This document shows positions 40,556 to 50,822 of a DNA stretch of 64,000 nt, in pieces; positions within the stretch are counted from its first letter, which is position 1; each line of letters opens with the position of its first letter. Position numbers and translations under genes: made by a program. The stretch covers positions 1 to 64,000 of the forward strand of contig JBDUUL010000005.1 in assembly GCA_039938515.1 (NCBI GenBank), given 5' to 3'. The DNA comes from Nitrososphaera sp. (GTDB taxonomy: Archaea > Thermoproteota > Nitrososphaeria > Nitrososphaerales > Nitrososphaeraceae). The notes beneath the pieces are model-generated. The model was not told where the DNA came from, did no database searches, and saw only the letters and a program-made list of their open reading frames with translations.

Positions 40556-43297
40556 TTGGGGAAGAAAGAACTAGCCGCGCTCTTTGCAGCAGACCCCGAC
40601 AGGTATTACAGGGTCTCGCTATTTGACAGGCTCGGATTCCAAAGGCGCCGCTGCAATCTCTGCGACAAGTTCTTCTGGTCGCTAGATTCACAGCGACTGT
40701 CCTGCCCTGATCATGAAAGGTATTCCTTTATCGGCGCTCCTCCAACCGACCGCCGCCTGGATTACGTGGGGGCCTGGAAGGAGACTGAGAAGTTTTTTCG
40801 GGACAATAATCACCAGATAGTCCGGCGATATCCCGTCGTGTGCCGCTGGCGAGATGACCTGTATTTTACCATTGCATCAATTGTAGACTTTCAGAGAATT
40901 GTCGGCAACCAGATCGTGTTCGAGCTGCCGGCCAACCCGCTAGTGGTGCCGCAGATGTGCCTGCGGTTCAACGACATTGAGAACGTGGGTGTTAGCGGCC
41001 GCCATTACACCGGGTTTTGCATGATTGGCCAGACCTGCAACGCGGATCAGGAGGGAGGGTACTGGAAGGACAGGTGCATTGACCTGGACTTTGGCATGCT
41101 GACAAACGGCCTTGGCATACGTCCGGAGGAAATCACATTCGTCGAGGACGTGTGGATGGGCGCCGGAGCCTTTGGCTACTCTCTGGAGTACTTTGTCCGC
41201 GGGCTTGAACTTGGAAACGCAGTCTTTACAGAGTTTGAGGGCAACGAAAACCAGTACAGGCAGATGCCAAACAGGATTATAGACATGGGAGCCGGCCTTG
41301 AGCGGTTCTCATGGATTACCATGGGAACCCCGACCAGCTACGACTGCTGTTTTGGCCCAGTGCTAAAAAAATTGGTCGAGGCAACAGGCACCGATTCCGA
41401 TGAGCAGATCCTTGCCAAGTATTTTACCACGGTCTCAGACAAACTCGACTCTATTGCAGACATTAAGGAGCTTCGGAGAATTGTCAGCCGCGACATCGGG
41501 CTTTCTGAGGAAGTAATCTCAAGACACGTTTCACCGTACGAGGCGATCTATACCGCCGCAGACCACATCAGAACCCTGGTCTTTGCAATCTCTGACGGCG
41601 CTCTGCCATCGAATGTTGGCGGTGGCTATAACCTCAGGGTTATCCTGCGCAGGACGCTTTCGATACTTGAACGCATGAAATGGAGCTCCGTCAGGGTCGA
41701 GGACATTGCAGACATGCACATCGACTATTTGTCTTCAATCTACCCCGAACTTGAGGAGCACCGCGAAGACGCCAGGACAATACTCCAGCTTGAATCGAGC
41801 AGGTACGAAGGATCCCGCGAGCGCATGGATGCCATTGCCGTGTCCCTCAAGAATTCAAAAAAGGGTGGAGAACTCGCGGTTCAGGACCTTGTCAGGCTTT
41901 ACGAATCAGACGGCATCACACCAGACTTTCTTGTCGAACAGGGCGTCATAGCTTCCGTTCCTTCCAGTTTCTACGTAAAGCTTGCAGAGCTCCACGCCAA
42001 TTCCGCCGCTGCTGCCCAGGGCCCCGCGATTTCGGCCCGCTCCATTGAGGGACTGCCCCCGACCAAACTTCTCTACTACGAAGACCCGTCAATGATGGAC
42101 TTTGGCGCGACCGTACTGCGGATAATCGACGGCAAGTATGTGGTGCTGGACCAGACGGCATTCTACCCGCGCGGAGGAGGCCAGGAGCCGGATACGGGGT
42201 TTATCGGGAGCCTCAAGGTAGTCGAGGTGACCAAGCAGGCTGACGTTGTCCTGCACAAGATTGAAGGCGCTGCAAAGGGATTTGGCGAACTTGAAGCCGG
42301 ACAGGCACTCCGCTGCATTGTTAATGCAACAAGGCGCGGCCTGATTACAAAGCATCACACGGCGACGCATGTCATTAATTCGTCATCGCGCAGCAACCTG
42401 GGCAGCTGGGTGTGGCAAAACTCGGCATTCAAGGACGAGGGCTACGCGAGGCTCGACATCACGCATCATTCTGCCCTTGCCAAGGAGCAGGTCCAGCGAA
42501 TAGAGCAAACGGCAAACGAGGTAATCAGGAAAAACCTCCCCGTCGTTATCAAGACGTATGACCGTGGCGAGGCTGAGGAGTCTTTCAGCTTCCGGATCTA
42601 TCAGGGAGGCGTGGTGCCCAACAATAACGTGAGGATCGTCAATATCGAAGGATGGGATATCGAGGCATGCGGCGGGACTCATGTTTCCCGAACAGGAGAG
42701 ATCGGTCTCATAAAGATAACCAAGTCCGAGAGAATACAGGATGGCGTGGTGAGGCTGGAATTTGTCGCAGGCGAAGCAGCGATCAACTACGTGCAGAATC
42801 AAGAGAACCAGCTTGCCAGCATAGCGCAGTCGCTTGGATCGAGCAGGGAAAGAGTAGTTGAATCTCTTAACAAGACCCTTGAGGCCGGCGAGACGGCCAA
42901 GAGAAAAGCCCGCGCTGTTATCCGGAGCGTTGCCGGCGAAATGGCAAAGAAAGCATGCTCCGAGGCAAGAAAGCTCCCGTCAGGTAATACTCTCTACAGC
43001 GTAGTCGACGAGGAGCTCGATGAGGAGTACCATATCGCCGTCGGCGAGCTGGCGATAGCAAACGATCCCCACCTGGTATACGTTGCACTGATTTTCAAGG
43101 ACGCGGGAATCCGCGTGATCGTGCTCTCCGGCACTGAAGCCAGAAAGACCGCTCCCGCGGGAAATGTTTCAAGGAAAGTGTCTGCAGCGCTTGGGGGCTC
43201 GGGCGGCGGCGACGCAAGATTTGGTCAGGGCGGCGGAAAATGCCGGGATAAAATAGCAAGTGCAATGGAAGAAGCAGAAAAGGCTGCGGGCGGATAG
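40556..43297 (+). CDS. alaS: Alanyl-tRNA synthetase, archaeal type
   Basis: A 913-residue class II enzyme charging tRNA-Ala. The archaeal N-terminal zinc region is visible (RRRCNLCDKFFW at about 31-42). A catalytic core (to about 400), tRNA-recognition domain and editing domain follow. The editing zinc site is complete: H601, H605 (HHTATH), C705 and H709 (CGGTH). The C-terminal domain ends with a Gly-rich GGSGGGDARFGQGGG stretch typical of AlaRS. The start is TTG 40556, 32 bp after TTAATACG at about 40521-40528. leuS follows 23 bp later, so the two synthetases may be co-transcribed. Confidence 0.96.
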   Translation: MGKKELAALFAADPDRYYRVSLFDRLGFQRRRCNLCDKFFWSLDSQRLSCPDHERYSFIGAPPTDRRLDYVGAWKETEKFFRDNNHQIVRRYPVVCRWRDDLYFTIASIVDFQRIVGNQIVFELPANPLVVPQMCLRFNDIENVGVSGRHYTGFCMIGQTCNADQEGGYWKDRCIDLDFGMLTNGLGIRPEEITFVEDVWMGAGAFGYSLEYFVRGLELGNAVFTEFEGNENQYRQMPNRIIDMGAGLERFSWITMGTPTSYDCCFGPVLKKLVEATGTDSDEQILAKYFTTVSDKLDSIADIKELRRIVSRDIGLSEEVISRHVSPYEAIYTAADHIRTLVFAISDGALPSNVGGGYNLRVILRRTLSILERMKWSSVRVEDIADMHIDYLSSIYPELEEHREDARTILQLESSRYEGSRERMDAIAVSLKNSKKGGELAVQDLVRLYESDGITPDFLVEQGVIASVPSSFYVKLAELHANSAAAAQGPAISARSIEGLPPTKLLYYEDPSMMDFGATVLRIIDGKYVVLDQTAFYPRGGGQEPDTGFIGSLKVVEVTKQADVVLHKIEGAAKGFGELEAGQALRCIVNATRRGLITKHHTATHVINSSSRSNLGSWVWQNSAFKDEGYARLDITHHSALAKEQVQRIEQTANEVIRKNLPVVIKTYDRGEAEESFSFRIYQGGVVPNNNVRIVNIEGWDIEACGGTHVSRTGEIGLIKITKSERIQDGVVRLEFVAGEAAINYVQNQENQLASIAQSLGSSRERVVESLNKTLEAGETAKRKARAVIRSVAGEMAKKACSEARKLPSGNTLYSVVDEELDEEYHIAVGELAIANDPHLVYVALIFKDAGIRVIVLSGTEARKTAPAGNVSRKVSAALGGSGGGDARFGQGGGKCRDKIASAMEEAEKAAGG

Positions 43298-43320
43298 CCG
43301 TCGAAGGGCAGTGGATAGCA

Positions 43321-46284
43321 TTGAGTGAGCAGAAAAAGATTGACTGGGAGTCAATTGAGAAAAAGTGGATTTCAAGGTGGGACTCTGAGCGGCTGTTTGA
43401 AGCGGAACCGGATGAAAGCAGGAAAAAATACTTTGTGACCGTCGCCTACCCATATCCAAATTCGCCCCAGCATATCGGACACGGTCGCACCTACACCCTG
43501 GCTGACGCTCATGCCCGCTTTATGCGCATGCGCGGATACAACGTACTGTTCCCGATGGGGTTTCACTATACGGGGACTCCCATCCTTGGCATGTCTCGCA
43601 GAGTCGCTGCCGGCGACGCGGAATTGCTTGAAACGTTTCGCAGGATATACGAGCTCGACGACGGTGTAGTCGCCACCTTCGTAGAACCTGTCCGGATTGC
43701 GAGTTATTTTCACAACGAGATCAAACAGGGCATGAAGGAGATGGGCTATTCCATCGACTGGCGGCGTGAGTTTACCACCATTGATGCTGCCTACTCCAAG
43801 TTTATCTCCTGGCAGTTCAGAACCCTGAAAAAGAAAGGGCTGATCGTTCAGGGCTCGCATCCGGTCGGCTGGTGCCCGAATGACCAGAATCCGGTTAGCC
43901 AGCATGATACCATGGGAGACGTGGAGCCTGACTTTAACGAGTATGTACTGGTAAAATTCAGGCTAGAACAGCAAGGCGACGGGAATGAGAGGCCAAGGAT
44001 AATGCCTGCCGCAACTCTCAGGCCGGAGACGCTCTTTGGCGTGACTAACCTCTGGGTTAATCCGCACGTCGACTATGTGCTTGCGCGTGTCGACAAAGTC
44101 GAGGAGTGGATTGTTAGCAGAGAGGCCGCAAGAAAACTCGAATTTCTCAATCACAAGATCGAGATTGTGGGCACTATCAGGGGAGGCGATATCGTCGGCA
44201 AGCGGGTCATAAACCCAATAAACAGTGAACTTGTGCAGGTCTACCCGGCGGACTTTGTCGAGGAGGAAAGCGGGACGGGAATAGTCATGTCCGTTCCAGC
44301 GCACGCCCCGTATGACTTTGATGCCTTGGGCAGACTGCGCAGCGACAGCGAGCTTCGGGCAAAGTACTCACTGGGCCTTGTGGCAGAGCCGGTCAAGGTA
44401 ATCGAATCGGACAGCTACGCGGGCGAGACCATACCTGCGGAACTGGCAATCTCTCAGGCCAAGTCAGCAGCCGGCGACGTCCTAGAAAAAGCCACCACGG
44501 AGCTATACTCTCACGAGTTCTACAAGGGCGTCATGAACGCCAGGGCGGGGCAGTATGCTGGATCTCTTGTTTCGGAGGCCAAGGTGAAGATAAAAGACGA
44601 ACTGATCAGCCGCGGAAGCGCCGAGATCATGTACGAGCTGGCAAACCGGCCCGTCAGGTGCAGGTGTGGTGCAGAATGCGTTGTCAAGATACTGACGGAC
44701 CAGTGGTTCCTCAATTACGGAGACAAGGAGTGGAAGTCGCTGGCGCACGAGTGCATCGGCAGGATGGATATTGTTCCGCAAGAAATCAGAGGCGAGTTTG
44801 ATTATGTTATTGACTGGCTAAAGGAGCGCGCCTGCGCCCGGAGGTCGGGACTTGGCACAAAGCTCCCTTGGGACCCAGACTGGATTATCGAAAGCCTTTC
44901 TGACTCTGTAATCTACATGGCATACTATATCATCGCAAAATATGTCAATGCGGGCGAGCTTGCATCCAGCTCACTAGATGGCCTGCACGATTCATTTTTT
45001 GATTTTGTGATGCTTGGCTCCGGCAGCCTTTCAGCTGTCGCCAAAGAGAACGGTCTGCCCCAGGAGCTGGTCGCAAGGATCCGTGGAGAACTGAAGTATT
45101 TTTACCCGGTAGACTCGAGACACTCCGGCAGGGACCTGGTTCCAAACCACCTGTCTTTTTTCATCTTTAACCACGTGGCGATATTTCCAGCGGAAAAGTG
45201 GCCAAGGCAAATCGTCGTAAACGGTTCGGTGCTCATGGACGGAAAGAAAATGTCCAAGTCGCTTGGGAACATTATCCCGCTGCGTGCCGCCATCAAGGAG
45301 AACGGGGCAGACCCTATCAGGCTGGCAATGCTGGTGTCAGCAGAGCTGCTGCAGGACGCTGACTTTTCCTTCGACGCTTTACGGGGAATAAAGTACAAGC
45401 TGTCAGGCATACTCGACCTTGCATCAAGCGTCGCCGAACGCAACGCAGCAGAAGGCAGGGAAGAGCCGGAAGACCTGTGGCTCGCAAGCAGGCTTGAGAA
45501 GCACAAGGAAGAGACCACCCGCTCGATGGAAAAACTGAGGGTAAGAGAGGCCATACACACTATTCTTTACGTGCTGGAAACGGATCTGGGATGGTATCTG
45601 AAGCGGGCCTCTGCAAAGGGCAGGAACAAGCGCGATTCCGGCATGGCCAAGATCCTGAGGCAATATTGCGAAACCCAGGTTCAAATGCTGGCGCCGTTTG
45701 CGCCATTTACGGCAGACGAGGCATGGCAGCGAATGGGCAATAGCGACCTTGTTCAGAAATCCGGGTGGCCTGTGCCCGAGCCCTCTAGGATAAACTTGGT
45801 TGCCGAAGAAGCCGAGTTTCTCACACAGAGCATGATTTCAGACATCCAGAATATTCTCAGGGTCGCCAAAATCAACGCCAAGAAAGTGGTGGTGTATGTC
45901 GCATCGCCATGGAAGGTCAAGGTTTACGTCAAGGCCCTGGGGGAACTGCATGCAGGCAAGATGAACTTTGGAGAATTAATGAAGGCGATCATAGCCGACC
46001 CGGAGACCTCTAAAGCAAAAACGGATCCAAACCTTGTCAAAAAGATAATGGACGACATCCTGGCAGCGCCTGTCGAGGCCCGCGAAAGGAGGCTCAAGCT
46101 AGCCGGTCCGAATCAGGGGCCCTTTGATGAGGCCGCATCAGTCCTTGATGCTGCAAGTCTGATAGGACTTGAGGCAGGAGACGCCTCCGTGCAAGTCTAT
46201 TCGGAAGAGGACGCGGCAAAATACGACCCCAAATCCAGGGCAAAGGGCGCGAGACCGTTCAAGCCGGCGATTTACATCGAATAG
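43321..46284 (+). CDS. leuS: Leucyl-tRNA synthetase, archaeal type
   Basis: A 987-residue class I synthetase. HIGH is at 51-54 (PQHIGHGRTY) and KMSKS at 643-647. The CP1 editing domain inserted in the Rossmann fold contains MPAATLRPETLFGVTNLW and ESGTGIVMSVPAHAPYD, which binds mischarged adenosine. The anticodon-binding helical domain follows, then an archaeal C-terminal extension (from about 820) with YVASPWKVKVYVKAL. The start is TTG right after alaS. All key motifs are present. Confidence 0.96.
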   Translation: MSEQKKIDWESIEKKWISRWDSERLFEAEPDESRKKYFVTVAYPYPNSPQHIGHGRTYTLADAHARFMRMRGYNVLFPMGFHYTGTPILGMSRRVAAGDAELLETFRRIYELDDGVVATFVEPVRIASYFHNEIKQGMKEMGYSIDWRREFTTIDAAYSKFISWQFRTLKKKGLIVQGSHPVGWCPNDQNPVSQHDTMGDVEPDFNEYVLVKFRLEQQGDGNERPRIMPAATLRPETLFGVTNLWVNPHVDYVLARVDKVEEWIVSREAARKLEFLNHKIEIVGTIRGGDIVGKRVINPINSELVQVYPADFVEEESGTGIVMSVPAHAPYDFDALGRLRSDSELRAKYSLGLVAEPVKVIESDSYAGETIPAELAISQAKSAAGDVLEKATTELYSHEFYKGVMNARAGQYAGSLVSEAKVKIKDELISRGSAEIMYELANRPVRCRCGAECVVKILTDQWFLNYGDKEWKSLAHECIGRMDIVPQEIRGEFDYVIDWLKERACARRSGLGTKLPWDPDWIIESLSDSVIYMAYYIIAKYVNAGELASSSLDGLHDSFFDFVMLGSGSLSAVAKENGLPQELVARIRGELKYFYPVDSRHSGRDLVPNHLSFFIFNHVAIFPAEKWPRQIVVNGSVLMDGKKMSKSLGNIIPLRAAIKENGADPIRLAMLVSAELLQDADFSFDALRGIKYKLSGILDLASSVAERNAAEGREEPEDLWLASRLEKHKEETTRSMEKLRVREAIHTILYVLETDLGWYLKRASAKGRNKRDSGMAKILRQYCETQVQMLAPFAPFTADEAWQRMGNSDLVQKSGWPVPEPSRINLVAEEAEFLTQSMISDIQNILRVAKINAKKVVVYVASPWKVKVYVKALGELHAGKMNFGELMKAIIADPETSKAKTDPNLVKKIMDDILAAPVEARERRLKLAGPNQGPFDEAASVLDAASLIGLEAGDASVQVYSEEDAAKYDPKSRAKGARPFKPAIYIE

Positions 46285-46343
46285 CGCAGGAGAGCTGCAT
46301 GCATTTTCTGGTAGTATTTCAAAACCGGTCTGGCTGCCGATTA

Positions 46344-46544
46344 CTATTTTCGAATAGCCCGCCTTGCTACCACCGATGAAGCCATGTACAAGACGAACCC
46401 GCAGCCGACCATTATCACTCCATAAAGCGACATCGCATCTATGTTCTGGTACTCACCAATTCCCACAATAATTGCCCCGACAACGAGAATTGCGATGCCC
46501 AGCCTCGCGGTAGGCGGCATCCTTACCTGAGCTTTTCTGGACAT
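46344..46544 (-). CDS. Small two-helix membrane protein
   Basis: From the ATG at 46544 this is a 66-residue protein with two membrane helices (about 14-32 and 40-58; LGIAILVVGAIIVGIGE, MSLYGVIMVGCGFVLYMASS) and basic ends. The longer frame to 46616 adds an Arg-rich stretch with no support; an AAATATACC TATA box at about 46570-46578 lies 31 bp upstream of 46544. Function unknown. Confidence 0.6.
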   Translation of the reverse strand: MSRKAQVRMPPTARLGIAILVVGAIIVGIGEYQNIDAMSLYGVIMVGCGFVLYMASSVVARRAIRK

Positions 46545-46652
46545 TCCACGGTGCATGCATTGCCTTCGAGGTATATTTCTCCTTCTTTCCCTTTCATACC
46601 ATCCAAATCGCGCCAATCTTTTTATTGCATCGCAATGGAATTTGATTAGCCT

Positions 46653-47675
46653 TTGAAGTTAGCTGTCGTTGGTATCGGCGTTGCAGGAGCGTATCTTATG
46701 AACCGCCTGAGCGACAGTCACGACGTGCATGTTACTGGTTTTGAAAGGATGCCTGAGGATCAGCACGATGCCGTGTGCGCGTGGGCTACCTGCGACAGCG
46801 TCATGTCAGGGCTTGCGAAGAACTGCGGCCTGAACTTTGAGGATTACGTTTTACACAAAGGGAAGACCATGCATGTAGACCTTGGCGACAGGAAAAATAT
46901 CGACCTTGGACTCAGAGGGATGGTAAGTTACGACAAACTCCGACTTATCCAGGACATGATACGGGGAACAGAAATAAAGTTTGGCCGAGCGCCGAGAAAA
47001 AGCGAGCTGGAGGATGATTATGACGTTATCATTGATTCGACTGGTTTTCACAGGAATTACCTCCCGCGACTGGCGAGGGAGATGTGGATCCCCTGCGTTC
47101 AGTACAAGGTAAGATACGAGTCGGGAAGGGAGCCCTTTGACGATTTTTACCTAAAGTCGTTTCCTTCGATGTCTGGCTACTTTTGGTATTTTCCGCTCGG
47201 CGGTGGCATCGCCCATATCGGCGCCGGCGACTTTAACAGGACGCACAATCAGTTCCTCGACGATTTTCTTGCGACGCACAAGTGCGAAGTGCTCAAAAAA
47301 GTCGGCAGGCCCGTAAGGCTAAGCCCTCCGGCAGATTGCGAGCCATTCACAGACGGACACAAGACGATAGGCGTCGGCGAGTCGATAGGCACTGTATTTC
47401 CGCTGCTCGGCGAAGGGATAATCCCGTCGACTTGGTGTGCCGAGCTGTTTGTGCAAAATCTGGGGGATTCGGAAGCCTACAGAATGGCGGTACTTCAAAA
47501 ATTCAAAATTTATTCGCTCGTATTCCGCTTCATTCAGTTGAAAATATCCGGCCAGTTCAGCATGGTCAAACATTCCATGGAGATGCTCAAGATTTACCAG
47601 CACATGAAAGCCAATGAAGACCGCTATGGGATGGACATCACGATGTCCAACATGCTGCAAATCTCAAGAATCTAA
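46653..47675 (+). CDS. Geranylgeranyl-reductase-like FAD oxidoreductase
   Basis: A 340-residue flavoprotein. N-terminal FAD motif LAVVGIGVAGAYLMNRL, central CAWATCDSV, and the second FAD/substrate motif GVGESIGTVFPLLGEGIIPS typical of the geranylgeranyl reductase family. In archaea these enzymes saturate the isoprenoid chains of membrane lipids or quinones; the exact substrate is not visible. TTG start 46653 lies 31 bp after CTTTTTATTG (46617-46626). It precedes the prefoldin-ftsY genes. Confidence 0.82.
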   Translation: MKLAVVGIGVAGAYLMNRLSDSHDVHVTGFERMPEDQHDAVCAWATCDSVMSGLAKNCGLNFEDYVLHKGKTMHVDLGDRKNIDLGLRGMVSYDKLRLIQDMIRGTEIKFGRAPRKSELEDDYDVIIDSTGFHRNYLPRLAREMWIPCVQYKVRYESGREPFDDFYLKSFPSMSGYFWYFPLGGGIAHIGAGDFNRTHNQFLDDFLATHKCEVLKKVGRPVRLSPPADCEPFTDGHKTIGVGESIGTVFPLLGEGIIPSTWCAELFVQNLGDSEAYRMAVLQKFKIYSLVFRFIQLKISGQFSMVKHSMEMLKIYQHMKANEDRYGMDITMSNMLQISRI

Positions 47676-47708
47676 AGCTTTAAAAATCGTGCAGGAGCAG
47701 TCGAGGCA

Positions 47709-48182
47709 ATGAGCGCCAGCGACCCACGTTCCAGTGCCAACCCTAAGCATCACAGTGCCCAGTCAGCCGCTGCGATTGAGCAGCAGATAAACGAACTTGT
47801 GCAGCAGTCAAGGGTTTATGAAGCATATCTTAACGATGTCATGACCCGGCAGGTAACCGTAGCACGGATGCTTGAAGAGGCAAGACTGGCGTCCAGTACG
47901 ATTCAGGCAACCTCGCCCGAAAGCCAGATAGACTCTCTTATGCCAATCGGCATCGGAGTCCATATTCACGCGACTGTGCCGCCCGTCAAGAAGCTGCTGG
48001 TTAACCTTGGAGCAGGGGTAGCTGTTGAAAAAAGCCGGGACGACGCTCTGAACTTTGTCGAGGCCCGAATAAAGGAGTTTGAAGTGGCTGCCAGGCAGCT
48101 GGAGGCGCAGAGGGCGGAGCTGGCAATGAGAATGCAGCAGCTGCAGTCGCAGGTAAACCAGCTTTTGCGCGGCGCCCAGTGA
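47709..48182 (+). CDS. pfdA: Prefoldin alpha subunit
   Basis: A 157-residue chaperone subunit with the prefoldin layout: N-terminal coiled-coil helix (about 20-65), two beta hairpins (SLMPIGIGVHIHATVP, KLLVNLGAGVAVEKS) and C-terminal coiled-coil helix. With the beta subunit it forms the hexameric prefoldin that hands unfolded proteins to the thermosome. The pfdA-ftsY order is common in archaea. GCTTTAAAAA at about 47678-47687 gives a leaderless start. Confidence 0.92.
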   Translation: MSASDPRSSANPKHHSAQSAAAIEQQINELVQQSRVYEAYLNDVMTRQVTVARMLEEARLASSTIQATSPESQIDSLMPIGIGVHIHATVPPVKKLLVNLGAGVAVEKSRDDALNFVEARIKEFEVAARQLEAQRAELAMRMQQLQSQVNQLLRGAQ

Positions 48183-48253
48183 TTCGCGCCGGCGTGCCGC
48201 GGAAAGAAATAATGCTTACGGCCTTCCCAGACAATATGGAGACTGCTTGACCA

Positions 48254-49789
48254 TTGTTTGACAAACTCCGAAAGGCGTTTTCGAGCGCCGCAAAGAGCAT
48301 AGGGCAGAAGGAGATCTCCGCCAAGGTACTCGACGACACGCTCCTAGAGCTCCAGATTGGCCTGCTTGAGAGCGACGTTGCCCAGGAAGTCGTCGATTCT
48401 CTTACTGATAACCTCAAAAAGACCCTGCTCGGGCTAAGGCTCGAAAAAGGCCAGACGGCAGAAGAAGTCATTCAATCAAGGTTCAAACAATCCATAGCTG
48501 AGGTTTTTGCAAAGGCCGGCCGGCTGGACATTGCGGAAAGGATTAGCGCAAAGAAGGCATCAAAATCGGGTCCTTTTTCAATTGTATTTCTCGGAATAAA
48601 TGGTACAGGCAAGACCACGACCGTTGCCAAGATCGGGAACATGCTGCGCAAAAGCGGCATATCAGTCGTAGTTGCCGCGGGTGACACCCACAGGGCTGGA
48701 GCTATTGAACAGCTTTCCCAGCATTGTGAAAGACTTGCCATCAAGGTTATCGCCCAGAGGTACGGCGCGGATCCTTCTGCGGTTGGAAGGGACGCATTAG
48801 AATATGCACGCAAGCACTACATCGACGTTGTTCTTGTCGACACTGCCGGCAGGATGCAGACGTCCAAGAACCTTATGGACGAGATGGCAAAAATTGTGCG
48901 CGTTGTCAAGCCGGACATGAAGCTGTTCATTGGCGATTCGCTTGCTGGCAACGATACGATAAATCAGGCGAGAGAATTTTTTCAGTATACGAATTTCGAC
49001 GGGGCGGTTCTTACCAAGGTGGACGCGGACGCGAAGGGCGGGTCGGCAATATCTATTGCCAGCATTACGTCAAAGCCAATAGTGTATATCGGCGTCGGTC
49101 AGGGCTATGACGACATTATTCCGTTCAATCCGGACAAGTTCATAGAAACGCTGTTTGGCGCCGCGGCAGACGTCACGGTGGAAAGCCTTATGACGCCAGG
49201 AGCCATTCAGTCCCCACCTGAGCCTGCAGCGGAAGTTCAGCCTCCGGCCATAGAGCCATTGAAGCCGACCGCTGAGCGTGCCTCAAAGGATGAGCGGCCA
49301 ATTGCTACCCAGGCCTCATCCGGCCCCTTATTCACCATTGGCAGCCGCGAAAAGACAGCAGAGGAACCTCGCGACGTCAAACCTCCGGAGACAATCCCAG
49401 GCGGCCTCAAAGAACGTGGTCAGACATCTCCTGTTCAGGAACAGCGCGCAGAAGAAAAGGATCTGCCAAGGGCAACTGCTGAGCAGCCACAAGCACCCGA
49501 GCATGTCGAGGCAAAGCCAGGAAAAAAGAGCCGCTTCGGATTCTTTGGCAGAAAATCCAGCGCTGATGACGACAAGAAGGAAGAGAAAGAGAAGAAAAAA
49601 AGAGAGGAGCGGGAGAGGGAGAAAAGGCAGGAGGACCTGCAGCTTGCCGAAGAACCCCGAGAGGAGGAAAAAGAAGTTAGAGCGCCTGAATCGCCTCCAA
49701 AGAAGCGCAAGGATGATAAAGACAAGGGCGGGCAGAAAGACGAGGTAATCTATCTCTCAGATGAAGACATTGAAGACCTCCTCAAATAA
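48254..49789 (+). CDS. ftsY: Signal recognition particle receptor FtsY with long C-terminal extension
   Basis: A 511-residue protein. Residues 1-302 are a complete SRP-GTPase: N domain, then GINGTGKT (114-121), DTAGR (196-200), TKVD (254-257) and GVGQGYDD. It docks the SRP-ribosome complex to the translocon. Odd: about 209 residues follow, Pro/Glu-rich and then Lys/Glu/Arg-rich. They include a basic aromatic stretch KKSRFGFFGRKSS (424-436) and end in EVIYLSDEDIEDLLK. Many FtsY proteins carry a charged region N-terminally; here it is at the C-terminus. The start is TTG. Confidence 0.95.
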   Translation: MFDKLRKAFSSAAKSIGQKEISAKVLDDTLLELQIGLLESDVAQEVVDSLTDNLKKTLLGLRLEKGQTAEEVIQSRFKQSIAEVFAKAGRLDIAERISAKKASKSGPFSIVFLGINGTGKTTTVAKIGNMLRKSGISVVVAAGDTHRAGAIEQLSQHCERLAIKVIAQRYGADPSAVGRDALEYARKHYIDVVLVDTAGRMQTSKNLMDEMAKIVRVVKPDMKLFIGDSLAGNDTINQAREFFQYTNFDGAVLTKVDADAKGGSAISIASITSKPIVYIGVGQGYDDIIPFNPDKFIETLFGAAADVTVESLMTPGAIQSPPEPAAEVQPPAIEPLKPTAERASKDERPIATQASSGPLFTIGSREKTAEEPRDVKPPETIPGGLKERGQTSPVQEQRAEEKDLPRATAEQPQAPEHVEAKPGKKSRFGFFGRKSSADDDKKEEKEKKKREEREREKRQEDLQLAEEPREEEKEVRAPESPPKKRKDDKDKGGQKDEVIYLSDEDIEDLLK

Positions 49790-49802
49790 GGGAGGGCAAG
49801 AG

Positions 49803-50762
49803 GTGCGCGGACTGGCCAAAAGGGACGTCCTTTCGATTTCGGATTTATCGTCGGCGGAAATCCTCGAGATAATCAACGCTGCAAGGCAACTAAAGCGCGA
49901 CTTGAAATCAGGTCGCATGACCCAGCCACTCAGGGGGAGGTGCCTAGGGATGATCTTTCAAAAGCCCTCGACGCGCACCCGGGTTAGTTTTGAGGTGGCA
50001 ATTAGCCAGCTAGGGGGATACGCCATCAGCCTCAATTCTTCGGAAATTCAGCTTGCAAGAGGCGAGACTATTGAGGATACAGCCAAGACGCTCTCGCTTT
50101 ACATGGACTGTGTCATGGCCAGAGTCTATGCCCATGCCGATCTCGAGACGCTGGCTTCGCATGCCTCGGTGCCCGTAATCAACGGGCTCTCGGATCATTT
50201 TCACCCGTGTCAGACCCTTGCGGACCTCATGACCATCCAGGAATGCTTTGGTCGCTTAAAGGGGATCAAGGTCGCATGGCTGGGGGACGGCGATAACGTG
50301 TGTAACGACTTGCTGATAGGCTGTGCCAAGACAGGTGCAGACATATCTGTAGCGTGTCCAGCGGATTATGCGCCTCTGGAGCGAGCTGTCGACATCGCCC
50401 GCAAGGCAGGGGATGAAAGCGGTTCGCAGATACAGATAGGAGACGATCCGCGTTTTGCTGCGGCCGATGCTGACGTGATAGTTACTGACACTTTTGTATC
50501 CATTGGCAAAGAGGAGGAAATCTCTGACAGGCAGAAGGCATTTTATCCAAAATATCAGGTAAACGCACAGCTCATGTCAACTGCAAAGCCGGAGGCAATC
50601 TTTCTGCATTGCCTGCCGGCAAAGAGAGGCCAGGAGGTCACCTCTGAGGTAATCGACGGTCCCGCCTCAAGGGTGTGGCAGGAAGCAGAAAACAGGCTGC
50701 ATGCCCAGAAGGCGCTGCTTTGTTTTCTCATCGTGTCGAGAGAGCACGAAAGTTATAGTTGA
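49803..50762 (+). CDS. argF: Ornithine carbamoyltransferase
   Basis: From GTG 49803 this is a 319-residue enzyme making citrulline from ornithine and carbamoyl phosphate in arginine synthesis. Carbamoyl-phosphate motif STRTR is at 56-60 and HPCQ at 134-137. The ornithine loop TDTFVSIGKEEE (229-240) and HCLPAKRG (269-276) separate it from aspartate carbamoyltransferase. GGAGG at 49791-49795, 7 nt before the GTG, fixes the start just after the ftsY stop; the frame open upstream to 49761 would overlap ftsY. It is likely co-transcribed with ftsY. Confidence 0.93.
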   Translation: MRGLAKRDVLSISDLSSAEILEIINAARQLKRDLKSGRMTQPLRGRCLGMIFQKPSTRTRVSFEVAISQLGGYAISLNSSEIQLARGETIEDTAKTLSLYMDCVMARVYAHADLETLASHASVPVINGLSDHFHPCQTLADLMTIQECFGRLKGIKVAWLGDGDNVCNDLLIGCAKTGADISVACPADYAPLERAVDIARKAGDESGSQIQIGDDPRFAAADADVIVTDTFVSIGKEEEISDRQKAFYPKYQVNAQLMSTAKPEAIFLHCLPAKRGQEVTSEVIDGPASRVWQEAENRLHAQKALLCFLIVSREHESYS

Positions 50763-50822
50763 AGCGTCGGGGCTTTGCGCAAGCCAGAGAAATTAAAATA
50801 TGTGCAACAGGTTCCAGACAAC

